Source: Isoptericola sp. BMS4
Lineage (GTDB): Bacteria > Actinomycetota > Actinomycetes > Actinomycetales > Cellulomonadaceae
Length of the DNA: 64,000 bases
Direction: 5' to 3'
Assembly: GCF_011634835.1 (NCBI RefSeq)
Contig: NZ_SIRP01000001.1
Coordinates: forward strand, 1,703,643 to 1,767,642
Of the stretch, positions 21,832 through 31,838 are shown in pieces (positions within the stretch are counted from its first letter, which is position 1; each line of letters opens with the position of its first letter). The position numbers and the translations under genes are program-made. The notes beneath the pieces are model-generated. The model was given only the letters and a program-made list of their open reading frames with translations, had not been told where the DNA came from and searched no databases.

Positions 21832-22884
21832 GTGAACGACCAGGTCCGACGCGCGGGCGAGCGCGCAGTGCAGCTGAACGAGCGCGTCAAGGACCTGCGG
21901 GTGATGCGGTCGTTCAAGTGGTACTCGGACCGGCGCGGCGCGCTGCTGTGCGGCGGCATCGCCTACACCGCGATCTTCTCCCTGTTCGCGGCCCTGGCGA
22001 TCGGGTTCACGTTCTTCTCCGTGACCCTCGGCAGGCGCCCCGAGCTGCAGGAGGCGGTGTTCGCGCAGATCGACACCTGGCTGCCGGGGCTGATCGGCAC
22101 GGACAAGGGCGACATCCTCAGCCCGGACGATCTCATCCTGCCCTCGGCGCTCACCCTGCCGAACGTCATCGCCGTCGTCGTGCTGCTGTTCTCCGCGATC
22201 GGGTTCATGCGGGCGCTGCGTGTCTCGGTGCGCTCCATGTTCGACCAGCCCGTCGTCGGGGTCAGCCCCGTGCTGTCGAAGGTGTGGGAGCTGGCGGGGT
22301 TCGCGCTGCTCGGGGCGATGGTGCTGGCGTCGGCGGCGGCGAGCATCCTGTCCCAGACGATCACCCGGCAGGTCACCGCCTGGTTCGGCGACTCGATGCT
22401 GCTGGCGCGCACGCTGAGCCTGGGCACGCTGGCGTTCGGGGTCCTCCTGGACGCGCTGCTCGTGTTCCTCGTGATCCGGGTGGTGGCCCGCGTGCGTCCG
22501 CGGCGCGGCCGCGACTTCCTGGTGGGCTGCCTGGTGGCCGGCGTCGTCGCCGGCGTGCTGCGCTGGGCGGGGACGTCGATCGTCACGGCGAGCGCGACGG
22601 ACAACCCCATCCTCGGGTCGTTCGCGGCGCTGGTCACCGTGCTCGTGCTCGTGAACTTCATCGCCCGGGTGCTGCTGCTGGTGTGCGCGTGGATCTACGA
22701 CCCGCCGCGCCTCGACGAGCTCGCCCACGCGGAGGACGAGGTCGCCGCGCGGCGGGACGCCGAGGAGATCGACCGCGTGGTGCGCCGCGGTCAGGGGGCC
22801 GGAAAGCCGTGGAGCCCCGTCGTCCGTGGGGTACGACGGGGCTCCTACGGCCTGCGTGAGGAGAGCGTCAGAACGCGCGCGTGA
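21832..22884 (+). CDS. YihY/virulence factor BrkB family membrane protein
   Basis: A 350-residue polytopic protein. About six hydrophobic helices can be drawn, with GIAYTAIFSLFAALAIGFT as the family's first helix and DFLVGCLVAGVVAGVLRWAG and NFIARVLLLVCAWIYDP near the end. The C-terminal tail of about 45 residues is charged. Function of the family is not settled. GTG 21832 has TAGGGT (21818..21823) 8 nt upstream. The last codons contain a terminator stem, and the 3' end overlaps the convergent sdhB by 17 nt. Confidence 0.85.
   Translation: MNDQVRRAGERAVQLNERVKDLRVMRSFKWYSDRRGALLCGGIAYTAIFSLFAALAIGFTFFSVTLGRRPELQEAVFAQIDTWLPGLIGTDKGDILSPDDLILPSALTLPNVIAVVVLLFSAIGFMRALRVSVRSMFDQPVVGVSPVLSKVWELAGFALLGAMVLASAAASILSQTITRQVTAWFGDSMLLARTLSLGTLAFGVLLDALLVFLVIRVVARVRPRRGRDFLVGCLVAGVVAGVLRWAGTSIVTASATDNPILGSFAALVTVLVLVNFIARVLLLVCAWIYDPPRLDELAHAEDEVAARRDAEEIDRVVRRGQGAGKPWSPVVRGVRRGSYGLREESVRTRA
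22811..22845. terminator. bidirectional terminator inside the 3' end of the YihY gene
   Basis: A 13-bp perfect stem (22811..22823 with 22833..22845) and a 9-nt loop. It encodes part of the YihY tail and lies 23 nt past the stop of sdhB on the other strand, so it can end the sdhCDAB transcript. Confidence 0.75.
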
Positions 22885-23644
22885 TCATCGCGCGCTTGAC
22901 CTCCTGGATCGCCTTGGTCACCTCGATGCCGCGCGGGCAGGCCTCGGTGCAGTTGAAGGTCGTGCGGCAGCGCCACACGCCCTCCTTGTCGTTGAGGATC
23001 TCCAGGCGCTGCGTGGCGCCCTCGTCGCGCGAGTCGAAGATGAACCGGTGCGCGTTGACGATCGCGGCCGGGCCGAAGTACTGCCCGTCCGTCCAGAACA
23101 CCGGGCAGGACGACGTGCACGCGGCGCACAGGATGCACTTGGTGGTGTCGTCGAACCGCTCGCGGTCCTCGGCCGACTGCAGCCGCTCCCGGCTCGGCTC
23201 GTTCCCCGAGGTGATGAGGAACGGCATGATCTCGCGATAGGAGGCGAAGAACGGCTCCATGTCGACCACGAGGTCCTTGATCACGGGCAGGCCCTTGATG
23301 GGCTCCACGGTGATCGGCTTGTCCGGGTTGACGTCCTTGAGCAGAGTCTTGCAGGCGAGGCGGTTGCGGCCGTTGATCCGCATCGCGTCCGACCCGCACA
23401 CGCCGTGCGCGCAGGACCGCCGGAAGGTCAGTGACCCGTCCTGCTCCCACTTGATCTTGTGCAGGGCGTCGAGGACGCGGTCGGTGCCGTGGGCGGTGAC
23501 CGTGAACTCGTCCCAGACCGACTCCTCGCCGTGCTCCGACTCGGGGTTGTACCGGCGCACGCGCAGCGTGACGTCGAAGGTCGACACGGCGCCGGCCTCG
23601 GGCTTCGGCGACTCCGTCGCGGGGTTCTCGAGTACAGCAGTCAT
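22868..23644 (-). CDS. sdhB: succinate dehydrogenase iron-sulfur subunit
   Basis: Carries electrons from the flavoprotein to the membrane subunits of complex II. All cluster cysteines are visible: SCAHGVCGSDAM with a later LACKTL for the 2Fe-2S centre, CILCAACTSSCPVF and CRTTFNCTEACPRGI for the 4Fe-4S and 3Fe-4S centres. 258 residues. Its ATG overlaps the sdhA stop by one base (TGATG), the usual coupling in this operon. Last gene of sdhCDAB. Confidence 0.97.
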   Translation of the reverse strand: MTAVLENPATESPKPEAGAVSTFDVTLRVRRYNPESEHGEESVWDEFTVTAHGTDRVLDALHKIKWEQDGSLTFRRSCAHGVCGSDAMRINGRNRLACKTLLKDVNPDKPITVEPIKGLPVIKDLVVDMEPFFASYREIMPFLITSGNEPSRERLQSAEDRERFDDTTKCILCAACTSSCPVFWTDGQYFGPAAIVNAHRFIFDSRDEGATQRLEILNDKEGVWRCRTTFNCTEACPRGIEVTKAIQEVKRAMITRAF

Positions 23645-25479
23645 CAGTACTTCCGCTCCATCGGCTCGTAGCGCGTCTGGGTGACGGGCTTGGACCCCAG
23701 GACGACCTTGTAGTCCCCGAAGTCCTCGACGTGGTCGAAGTAGCCCGGGACGTGCCCGTCACCGGCGTCGGGGGCCGACGTCGGACGGCGGTACGCCATC
23801 GTGTGCAGCATGTAGTTCGCGTCGTCGCGGTTCGGGAAGTCCTCCCGGTAGTGCCCGCCGCGCGACTCCTTGCGGTTGAGCGCGGCGACGACGGTCACCT
23901 CGGCGATGTCGAGCAGGAAGCCGAGCTCGATGGCCTCGAGGAGGTCGGTGTTGAACAGCTTGCCCTTGTCCTGCACGGACACGTTGCGGTATCGCTTCTG
24001 CAGCTCGCGGATGTCCGCGAGGGCCTCGTTGAGCGACTCGCCGGTGCGGAAGACCTGCGCGTTGGCGTCCATGGTCTCCTGCAGGGCGCGGCGGACGTCG
24101 GCCACGCGCTCGCCCTCGGGGCGGTCGCGCATCTCCGACAACTGCGCCTCGACGCGGGCGGTCGGGTGCTCCGGCAGGTCGGGGTGGCGCTCGACCGTCT
24201 TCGCGTACGCGGCGGCCGACCGGCCTGCACGCTTGCCGAACACGTTGATGTCGAGCAGCGAGTTGGTGCCCAGGCGGTTCGACCCGTGCACGGACACGCA
24301 CGCCACCTCGCCGGCCGCGTACAGGCCCTTGACGACGTTGTGGCTGTCGCGCAGCACCTCGCCGGCGACGTTGGTCGGCACGCCGCCCATCGCGTAGTGC
24401 GCGGTGGGGTACACGGGCACCGGCTCGGTGTACGGCTCGATGCCGAGGTAGGTGCGCGCGAACTCGGTGATGTCCGGGAGCTTGGCGTCGATGTGCGCCG
24501 GTTCCAGGTGCGTCAGGTCGAGCAGCACGTAGTCCTTGTTCGGGCCGGCGCCGCGCCCCTCGCGCACCTCGTTGGCCATCGACCGGGCGACGATGTCGCG
24601 CGGCGCGAGGTCCTTGATGGTGGGGGCGTAGCGCTCCATGAAGCGCTCGCCCTCGGAGTTGCGCAGGATGCCGCCCTCGCCGCGCGCGGCCTCCGACAGC
24701 AGGATGCCCAGGCCGGCCAGGCCCGTCGGGTGGAACTGGAAGAACTCCATGTCCTCCAGCGGCAGGCCGCGGCGGTAGGCCAGCGCCATCCCGTCGCCGG
24801 TGAGCGTGTGCGCGTTCGACGTGGTCTTGAAGATCTTCCCGGCGCCGCCCGTGGCGAAGATGATCGCCTTGGCCTGGAAGACGTGGATCTCGCCGGAGGC
24901 GAGGTCGTAGGCCACCACGCCGGTCGCGTTGACCTCGGCGCCGTCCTCGATGTCCTCGGTGGTGAGGTCGTGGTCGGTGATGAGGTCGAGCACGTAGAAC
25001 TCGTTGTAGAACTCCACGTCCTGCTTCACGCAGTTCTGGTACAGCGTCTGCAGGATCATGTGCCCGGTGCGGTCCGCCGCGTAGCAGGCGCGGCGCACCG
25101 CTGCCTGCCCGTGCTCGCGGGTGTGGCCGCCGAAGCGCCGCTGGTCGATCCGGCCCTCGGGCGTGCGGTTGAACGGCAGGCCCATCTTCTCCAGGTCCAG
25201 GACGGAGTCGATGGCCTCCTTGGCGAGGATCTCCGCCGCGTCCTGGTCGACCAGGTAGTCACCGCCCTTGACGGTGTCGAAGGTGTGCCACTCCCAGTTG
25301 TCCTCCTCGACGTTCGCGAGGGCGGCGGCCATCCCGCCCTGCGCGGCGCCGGTGTGGGAACGGGTGGGGTACAGCTTGGAGATGACGGCGGTGCGGGCCT
25401 CGCCGGAGGCCTCGAGCGCCGCGCGCATGCCGGCGCCGCCTGCGCCGACGATGACGACGTCGTACTGGTGTGTCTGCAT
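23644..25479 (-). CDS. sdhA: succinate dehydrogenase flavoprotein subunit
   Basis: Oxidises succinate to fumarate with covalently bound FAD. The FAD-binding [11 protein letters not shown] is at about residue 12, the flavin-linked His lies in [10 protein letters not shown] (about 42), and the active-site Arg/His segments include HPTGLAGLG and the [11 protein letters not shown] loop. 611 residues, normal length. It follows sdhD by 15 nt. Confidence 0.97.
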   Translation of the reverse strand: MQTHQYDVVIVGAGGAGMRAALEASGEARTAVISKLYPTRSHTGAAQGGMAAALANVEEDNWEWHTFDTVKGGDYLVDQDAAEILAKEAIDSVLDLEKMGLPFNRTPEGRIDQRRFGGHTREHGQAAVRRACYAADRTGHMILQTLYQNCVKQDVEFYNEFYVLDLITDHDLTTEDIEDGAEVNATGVVAYDLASGEIHVFQAKAIIFATGGAGKIFKTTSNAHTLTGDGMALAYRRGLPLEDMEFFQFHPTGLAGLGILLSEAARGEGGILRNSEGERFMERYAPTIKDLAPRDIVARSMANEVREGRGAGPNKDYVLLDLTHLEPAHIDAKLPDITEFARTYLGIEPYTEPVPVYPTAHYAMGGVPTNVAGEVLRDSHNVVKGLYAAGEVACVSVHGSNRLGTNSLLDINVFGKRAGRSAAAYAKTVERHPDLPEHPTARVEAQLSEMRDRPEGERVADVRRALQETMDANAQVFRTGESLNEALADIRELQKRYRNVSVQDKGKLFNTDLLEAIELGFLLDIAEVTVVAALNRKESRGGHYREDFPNRDDANYMLHTMAYRRPTSAPDAGDGHVPGYFDHVEDFGDYKVVLGSKPVTQTRYEPMERKY

Positions 25480-25494
25480 CGGGGGAGCCAGTCC

Positions 25495-25971
25495 TTAGTT
25501 CGCGGAGCAGATCGACGGCAGGAGGTCGGCCGGTGCGCCCGCGGGGCACGGGTCGAAGGTGAAGATGACGAGCGTGCCGAGCACGACGACGATCGTGAAC
25601 GCCAGGTAGAGCAGCACCTTGAGCACGCCGCGCGTGGCGTCGCGCTGGGCGTAGTCGTTGATGATGGTGCGCACGCCGTTGGTCCCGTGGAACATGGCGA
25701 GCCACAGCATGAGCAGGTCCCAGATCTGCCAGAACGGCGAGGCCCACTTGCCCGCGACGAAGCCGAAGTCGATCGCGTGCACGCCCTCGCCGACCATGAG
25801 GTTGACGAACAGGTGCCCGAAGATCAGCACGAGGAGCAGCACGCCCGAGGCGCGCATGAACACCCAGCTGTACAGCTCGAAGTTGCCGCGGGTGGTCTTG
25901 CGGCGCGCGTACGGCGAGCGGGGCTCGGCGATCACGGCGGGTGCGGTGGAGCCGGGCTGCGTCGTGGCCAT
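25495..25971 (-). CDS. sdhD: succinate dehydrogenase membrane anchor subunit
   Basis: A 158-residue anchor with three membrane helices at about 45-65, 83-103 and 120-142. Segments such as WVFMRASGVLLLVLIFGHLF and WLAMFHGTNGVRTIINDY contain the His residues expected to hold heme b and line the quinone site. ATG 25971 shares its A with the sdhC stop (TGATG). Its Cys-containing C-terminal tail faces outside by helix count. Confidence 0.92.
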   Translation of the reverse strand: MATTQPGSTAPAVIAEPRSPYARRKTTRGNFELYSWVFMRASGVLLLVLIFGHLFVNLMVGEGVHAIDFGFVAGKWASPFWQIWDLLMLWLAMFHGTNGVRTIINDYAQRDATRGVLKVLLYLAFTIVVVLGTLVIFTFDPCPAGAPADLLPSICSAN

Positions 25972-26354
25972 CAGTGCCCACCTCCGAAGACGTTCATCAG
26001 GTGCCGGGGCAGGAAGCCGGCCATCGTCACGACGAACAGGCCGAGGACGACCCACAGCATGACCCTCTGGTAGCGCGGGCCCTTGGCCCAGAAGTCCACG
26101 AGGGCGATGCGGATGCCGTTGAAGGCGTGGAAGACGATCGCGGCGACGAGGCCGGCCTCCCCGAGCCCCATGATCGGCGTCTGGTACGTCCCGATGACGG
26201 CGTCGTAGGCCTCGGGGGAGACCCGCACGAGCGCCGTGTCGAGGACGTGCACGAGCAGGAAGAAGAAGATGAGCACGCCGGTCACGCGATGCGCGACCCA
26301 CGACCACATGCCTTCACGGCCGCGGTAGAGCGTGCCAGCGGGTGCTGTGGGCAC
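25971..26354 (-). CDS. sdhC: succinate dehydrogenase cytochrome b556 subunit
   Basis: A 127-residue protein with three membrane helices. The family signature GREGMWSWVAHRVTGVLIF lies near the N terminus, and HVLDTALV and FHAFNGIRIALVDF hold the heme ligands. GTG 26354 is preceded by GGAGG. First gene of sdhCDAB, whose promoter lies in the divergent gap with the mannose-1-phosphate guanylyltransferase gene. Confidence 0.92.
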   Translation of the reverse strand: MPTAPAGTLYRGREGMWSWVAHRVTGVLIFFFLLVHVLDTALVRVSPEAYDAVIGTYQTPIMGLGEAGLVAAIVFHAFNGIRIALVDFWAKGPRYQRVMLWVVLGLFVVTMAGFLPRHLMNVFGGGH

Positions 26355-26527
26355 GGGGGAAGCCTCCGTTGGCGGATTCTGTGTGGGTTCCGTTCGGGAT
26401 CACTGTAGTGACATCCGGTCGTGTCGTGATGCACCGGGGCCGACAAACCGGCACGACCTCGGGCCTTTCGTGACTGATCCCACAGCCGAGACGTCGTCCC
26501 CGTGCGCTGCGTCACTATCATGCCCCC
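26355..26527. promoter_or_regulatory. divergent promoter region sdhC / mannose-1-phosphate guanylyltransferase
   Basis: Forward: TATCAT at 26516..26521 lies 6 nt before ATG 26528, a leaderless promoter. Reverse: TACAGT (complement of 26402..26407) is a possible -10 box for sdhCDAB, giving a leader of about 40 nt. It overlaps a small palindrome TCACTGTAGTGA that could bind a regulator. No convincing -35 was found for either. Confidence 0.45.
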
Positions 26528-27673
26528 ATGAGTGCCGCCGCCCCTCCCGACGTACCGGTCCCCGGTTTTCACGCGATCGTCCCGGCGGGAGGGGCCGGCA
26601 CCCGGCTGTGGCCGCTCTCGCGGGCGTCGTCGCCCAAGTTCCTGCACGACCTCACCGGCGCCGGCCGCACGCTGCTGCAGGGCACGGTGGACCGGCTGCG
26701 GCCGCTCACCGGCCCGGGCGGGGTCGTCCTCGTCACCGGGGCGGGCCACGTGGACGCCGCCCGCGCCCAGCTGCCGGAGCTCTCGGACGCCGAGGTGCTG
26801 GCCGAGCCGTCGCCCCGCGACTCGATGGCGGCGATCGGGCTGGCCGCCGCCGTGCTGCAGCGCCGCCACGGCGACGTCGTGGTCGGCTCGTTCGCGGCCG
26901 ACCAGGTGGTCTCCGGCGCGGCGGCGTTCGACGCCGCCGTCCGCGAGGCGGCCGCCGCCGCGCACGAGGGGTACGTCGCCACGATCGGCATCGCGGCCTC
27001 GCGCCCCTCGGTCGCGTTCGGGTACGTGCGCAGCGGCGATCCGCTCGGCGTGGCGGGCGCCCCGAGCGCCCTGCACGCCCGCGGCTTCACCGAGAAGCCC
27101 GACGCCGCGACGGCGCGCGAGTACGTCGCCTCGGGCGAGTACCGGTGGAACGCCGGGATCTTCGTGTCCCGCACGTCGGTGCTGCTCGACCACCTGGCCC
27201 GCCTGCGTCCCGCGCTGCACGACGGCCTGCGCGAGATCGCCGCAGCGTGGGACACCCCGGAGCGGGACGCCGTCATGGACGCCGTCTGGCCCGGGCTGGA
27301 GAAGATCGCGATCGACCACGCGGTCGCGGAGCCCGTGGCCGCCACCGGCGGGGTCGCCGTCGTGCCCGGCACCTTCGGGTGGGACGACGTCGGCGACTTC
27401 AACTCCCTCGCGGCCCTGCTGCCCGCGGACGACGACGCCGGCTCCAAGGTGCTGTCGACCGAGCACGGCGACGCGGGCGACGTGCTGCGCGTGCAGTCGG
27501 CCGGCTCGGTCGTGGTGCCCGCCGGCGACCGGGTCGTCGCCCTCCTGGGCATCGACGACGTCGTCGTCGTCGACACCCCGGACGCCCTGCTCGTCACCAC
27601 GCGCGCGCGGGCGCAGCAGGTGCGGCAGATGGTCGACACCGTGCGGGCGAGCGGTCGGGAGGACCTGCTGTGA
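26528..27673 (+). CDS. manC: mannose-1-phosphate guanylyltransferase
   Basis: Makes GDP-mannose from mannose 1-phosphate and GTP for glycan and glycolipid synthesis. The nucleotidyltransferase signature PAGGAGTRLWPLSR is at about residue 20, ADQVV near 121 and FTEKPD near 188, with a short beta-helix-like C-terminal part. 381 residues, so it lacks the isomerase domain of bifunctional enzymes. The leaderless start is supported by TATCAT 6 nt upstream. Its stop overlaps the next gene (GTGA). The phosphohexomutase gene at 41.5-43.3 kb could supply its substrate. Confidence 0.92.
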   Translation: MSAAAPPDVPVPGFHAIVPAGGAGTRLWPLSRASSPKFLHDLTGAGRTLLQGTVDRLRPLTGPGGVVLVTGAGHVDAARAQLPELSDAEVLAEPSPRDSMAAIGLAAAVLQRRHGDVVVGSFAADQVVSGAAAFDAAVREAAAAAHEGYVATIGIAASRPSVAFGYVRSGDPLGVAGAPSALHARGFTEKPDAATAREYVASGEYRWNAGIFVSRTSVLLDHLARLRPALHDGLREIAAAWDTPERDAVMDAVWPGLEKIAIDHAVAEPVAATGGVAVVPGTFGWDDVGDFNSLAALLPADDDAGSKVLSTEHGDAGDVLRVQSAGSVVVPAGDRVVALLGIDDVVVVDTPDALLVTTRARAQQVRQMVDTVRASGREDLL

Positions 27674-28908
27674 GCGCCGCCGCGAGCACCCCGGGGGACG
27701 CGGGGGCGCGGCTCGACGCCCTCGTCGCCACGCTGGCGGGCGAGCTCGTCGAGATCCGGCGCGACCTGCACGCGCACCCGGAGCTGGCGGGCGAGGAGGT
27801 GCGTACCACCACGCTCGTCGCGGACCGGCTGCGCCGCGCCGGCCTGCGGCCGCAGCTGCTGGACGGCACCGGCCTGGTCTGCGACGTCGGACCCGAGCCG
27901 GCCGACGGCCAGGTCGAACCGAGGGGCCGGGTGGCGTTGCGCGCCGACATCGACGCCCTGCCGCTGGAGGACTCCTGCGGCACCGGCTTCGAGTCCACCA
28001 CCCCCGGCGTCGCGCACGCCTGCGGCCACGACGTGCACACGGCCGTCGTCCTCGGTGCCGGGCTGGCGCTCGCGGCCCTGCACGCCGAGGGGCGGCTCGA
28101 CGTCGGGGTCCGGCTCGTGTTCCAGCCTGCCGAGGAGGTCATGAACGCCGGGGCGCACGACGTCGTCGCCCAGGGCGTGCTGGACGGCGTGGAGCGCATC
28201 GCGGCGGTGCACTGCGAGCCGAAGCTCGACGTCGGGCGGGTCGGCACCCGGATCGGGCCGATCACCTCGGCCTCCGACACGGTCACCGTCACCCTGTCCT
28301 CCGGCGGCGGCCACACCTCCCGGCCGCACCTCACGGGCGACGTCGTGTACGCGCTCGGGCAGGTCATCACGCAGGTCCCCGCCGTGCTGGGGCGGCGCCT
28401 CGACCCGAGGTCGGGCGTCAACCTGACCTGGGGCGCGGTGCACGCCGGCCGCACCTACAACGCGATCCCCGCGACCGGCGTCGTCAGCGGCACCCTGCGC
28501 TGCCTCGACGTGCGCGCCTGGGAGCGGGCGGGCCAGGTGCTGCACGACGCCGTGGAGCAGGTCGTGGCGCCCTACGACGTGGACGTGAGCGTCCGCCATG
28601 CGCGCGGCGTGCCGCCGGTCGACAACGACGCGGTGGTCACGGGGGCGCTGGAGGCGGCAGGGGCGGCGGTCCTCGGCGCCGACGGCGTCGTGCTCACCGA
28701 GCAGTCGCTCGGCGGGGAGGACTTCGCCTGGTACCTCACCAAGGTGCCGGGCGCCATGGCCCGCCTCGGCACCGGGACGCCGGGGCAGCGGCGGTACGAC
28801 ATCCACCAGGGCGACCTCGTCGTCGACGAGCGGGCGATCGCCTACGGGGCCAGGCTGCTGGCCCGCTTCGTGCTCGAGCCCGTGGGGGCCCCGGCGCCCA
28901 CGGTGTGA
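27670..28908 (+). CDS. M20-family amidohydrolase
   Basis: Dinuclear metal hydrolase of the M20D group, which removes acyl or aminoacyl groups from amino acids or small amides. Ligands are visible in HACGHDVHTA (about residue 114), QPAEEV (about 151), HCEPKLDVG and GGEDFAWYL (about 350). 412 residues. It is co-translated with the guanylyltransferase through a GTGA overlap, though no shared pathway is obvious. Family certain, substrate unknown. Confidence 0.87.
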   Translation: MSAAASTPGDAGARLDALVATLAGELVEIRRDLHAHPELAGEEVRTTTLVADRLRRAGLRPQLLDGTGLVCDVGPEPADGQVEPRGRVALRADIDALPLEDSCGTGFESTTPGVAHACGHDVHTAVVLGAGLALAALHAEGRLDVGVRLVFQPAEEVMNAGAHDVVAQGVLDGVERIAAVHCEPKLDVGRVGTRIGPITSASDTVTVTLSSGGGHTSRPHLTGDVVYALGQVITQVPAVLGRRLDPRSGVNLTWGAVHAGRTYNAIPATGVVSGTLRCLDVRAWERAGQVLHDAVEQVVAPYDVDVSVRHARGVPPVDNDAVVTGALEAAGAAVLGADGVVLTEQSLGGEDFAWYLTKVPGAMARLGTGTPGQRRYDIHQGDLVVDERAIAYGARLLARFVLEPVGAPAPTV

Positions 28909-29128
28909 GACGCCCCGTGAGATCTCACATGTTGATACCGCTTCGATAACGACTGTCCCGTCGGGGCCCGCAGGGGCGAGCGCCGTGCGAGCGCGTGGCT
29001 AGGCTGCCATCGTGACGGTGCCGGCGACCCGCCGGGCACCCGTGTGACCCGTCAGGTGACCACCGTGACGTCACTCGCCACTCACCCGGACATCACCTGG
29101 CATGGTGATCGATCGACAGGAGCGACAG
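28909..29128 (+). promoter_or_regulatory. leader region of the nucleoside transporter operon
   Basis: A 220-nt gap. It contains a perfect 12-bp palindrome GTGAGATCTCAC (28917..28928), a TAGGCT hexamer (29000..29005) and a 10-bp palindrome GTGACGTCAC (29065..29074). Transcription from TAGGCT would begin close to 29012 and give a leader of about 117 nt. The palindromes are candidate operators for a regulator of nucleoside use; none is identified. Confidence 0.45.
29012..29047 (+). CDS. possible 11-residue leaderless leader peptide
   Basis: GTG 29012 follows the TAGGCT hexamer by 6 nt, the same spacing seen at many real leaderless genes in this window, and opens a frame of 11 codons plus TGA. 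It could be a translated leader controlling the transporter operon downstream. Evidence is only spacing and position. Confidence 0.3.
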   Translation: MTVPATRRAPV

Positions 29129-30229
29129 GTGAAGAGAGCAGTTCAGCTCACCGCCATCGCCGGTGTCGCGGCGCTCGCGCTCGCGGCCTGCGCGGAGGCG
29201 CCCGAGGAGGAGCCCGGCGGCAACGGCGGCGAGACCACCGCGACCACCGACTTCCAGCCGTGCATCGTCTCGGACCAGGGCGGCTTCGACGACAAGAGCT
29301 TCAACCAGCTCAGCTTCGAGGGGGCGAAGCAGGCCGCCGACGAGCTCGGGGCGGACCTCATCGACGTGCAGTCGCAGTCGGAGTCCGACTTCAAGCCCAA
29401 CATGGAGTCGCTCGTCGGGCAGAACTGCGACGCGATCGTCTCCGTCGGCTTCGCGCTGTCTGCCACGACCATCGAGTCGGCGAAGGCGAACCCGGAGACC
29501 CACTACATCATCGTCGACGACGCGGCTGACGCCGACTTCGACGGCGAGACCGACGCGGAGAACATCAAGCCCCTGCTGTACGACACGGCGCAGGCGGCGT
29601 TCCTCGCCGGGTACCTGTCGGCAGGCTACTCGGAGTCGGGCAAGGTCGGCACCTTCGGCGGGCAGCCGTTCCCGACCGTGACGATCTTCATGGACGGCTT
29701 CAAGCAGGGCGTCGAGTACTACAACGAGACCAAGGACGCCGACGTCGAGGTCGTCGGGTACTCCGGTGGCGAGGACGGCGCCTTCACGGGTGGCTTCGAG
29801 GCCAACCAGACGGCGAAGACGACCGCGCAGAACATCATCGACCAGGGCGTCGACGTGCTGCTCCCGGTCGGCGGGCCGATCTACCAGTCCGCGATCGCCG
29901 CGATCAAGGACTCGGGGCGCGACATCGCCCTCATCGGCGTCGACGCGGACTTCTACGAGACCGACCCGTCGACCCAGCCGTACGTGCTCACCTCCATCCT
30001 CAAGAAGATGGACGTGTCCACCCACGACGCGGTGCTGGCGGCCGGCGAGGGCAACTTCGACCCGACCCCGTACGTCGGCACGCTGGAGAACGACGGCGTC
30101 GGCCTCGCGCCGCTGCACGAGTTCGAGGACAAGGTGGACCCCGCGCTGATGACCGAGGTGGAGAAGCTCGAGGAGCAGATCATCTCCGGCGAGGTCGAGG
30201 TCACCTCGTACCTCGAGGGCCAGGAGTGA
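29129..30229 (+). CDS. bmpA: BMP-family (PnrA-like) nucleoside-binding lipoprotein
   Basis: Substrate-binding lipoprotein of a purine/pyrimidine nucleoside ABC importer. The lipobox LALAAC ends the signal peptide at about residue 22. The BMP domain covers the rest: DQGGFDDKSFNQLSFEG, LSAGYSESGKVGTFGGQPF and VDADFYET are family segments. 366 residues from GTG 29129, chosen because AGGAG lies 6 nt before it. A hairpin follows the gene before the ATPase. The downstream cytidine deaminase and thymidine phosphorylase genes support nucleosides as ligand. Confidence 0.9.
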   Translation: MKRAVQLTAIAGVAALALAACAEAPEEEPGGNGGETTATTDFQPCIVSDQGGFDDKSFNQLSFEGAKQAADELGADLIDVQSQSESDFKPNMESLVGQNCDAIVSVGFALSATTIESAKANPETHYIIVDDAADADFDGETDAENIKPLLYDTAQAAFLAGYLSAGYSESGKVGTFGGQPFPTVTIFMDGFKQGVEYYNETKDADVEVVGYSGGEDGAFTGGFEANQTAKTTAQNIIDQGVDVLLPVGGPIYQSAIAAIKDSGRDIALIGVDADFYETDPSTQPYVLTSILKKMDVSTHDAVLAAGEGNFDPTPYVGTLENDGVGLAPLHEFEDKVDPALMTEVEKLEEQIISGEVEVTSYLEGQE

Positions 30230-30267
30230 GTCGGTGGTGACGGGCACGCACGTCGCGTGACCATCCT

Positions 30268-30297
30268 GCGCGGGCCCCGCGGCTGCGGGGCCCGCGC
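30268..30297 (+). terminator. attenuator-like hairpin between binding protein and ATPase genes
   Basis: A 13-bp perfect GC stem (30268..30280 with 30285..30297) and a GGCT loop, 38 nt after the lipoprotein gene and 20 nt before the ATPase ATG. Partial termination or RNA protection here would raise the binding protein above the transporter subunits. Confidence 0.75.
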
Positions 30298-30317
30298 ACG
30301 TGCCAGGAGGGCGGAGC

Positions 30318-31834
<1,517 letters not shown>

Positions 31835-31838
<4 letters not shown>

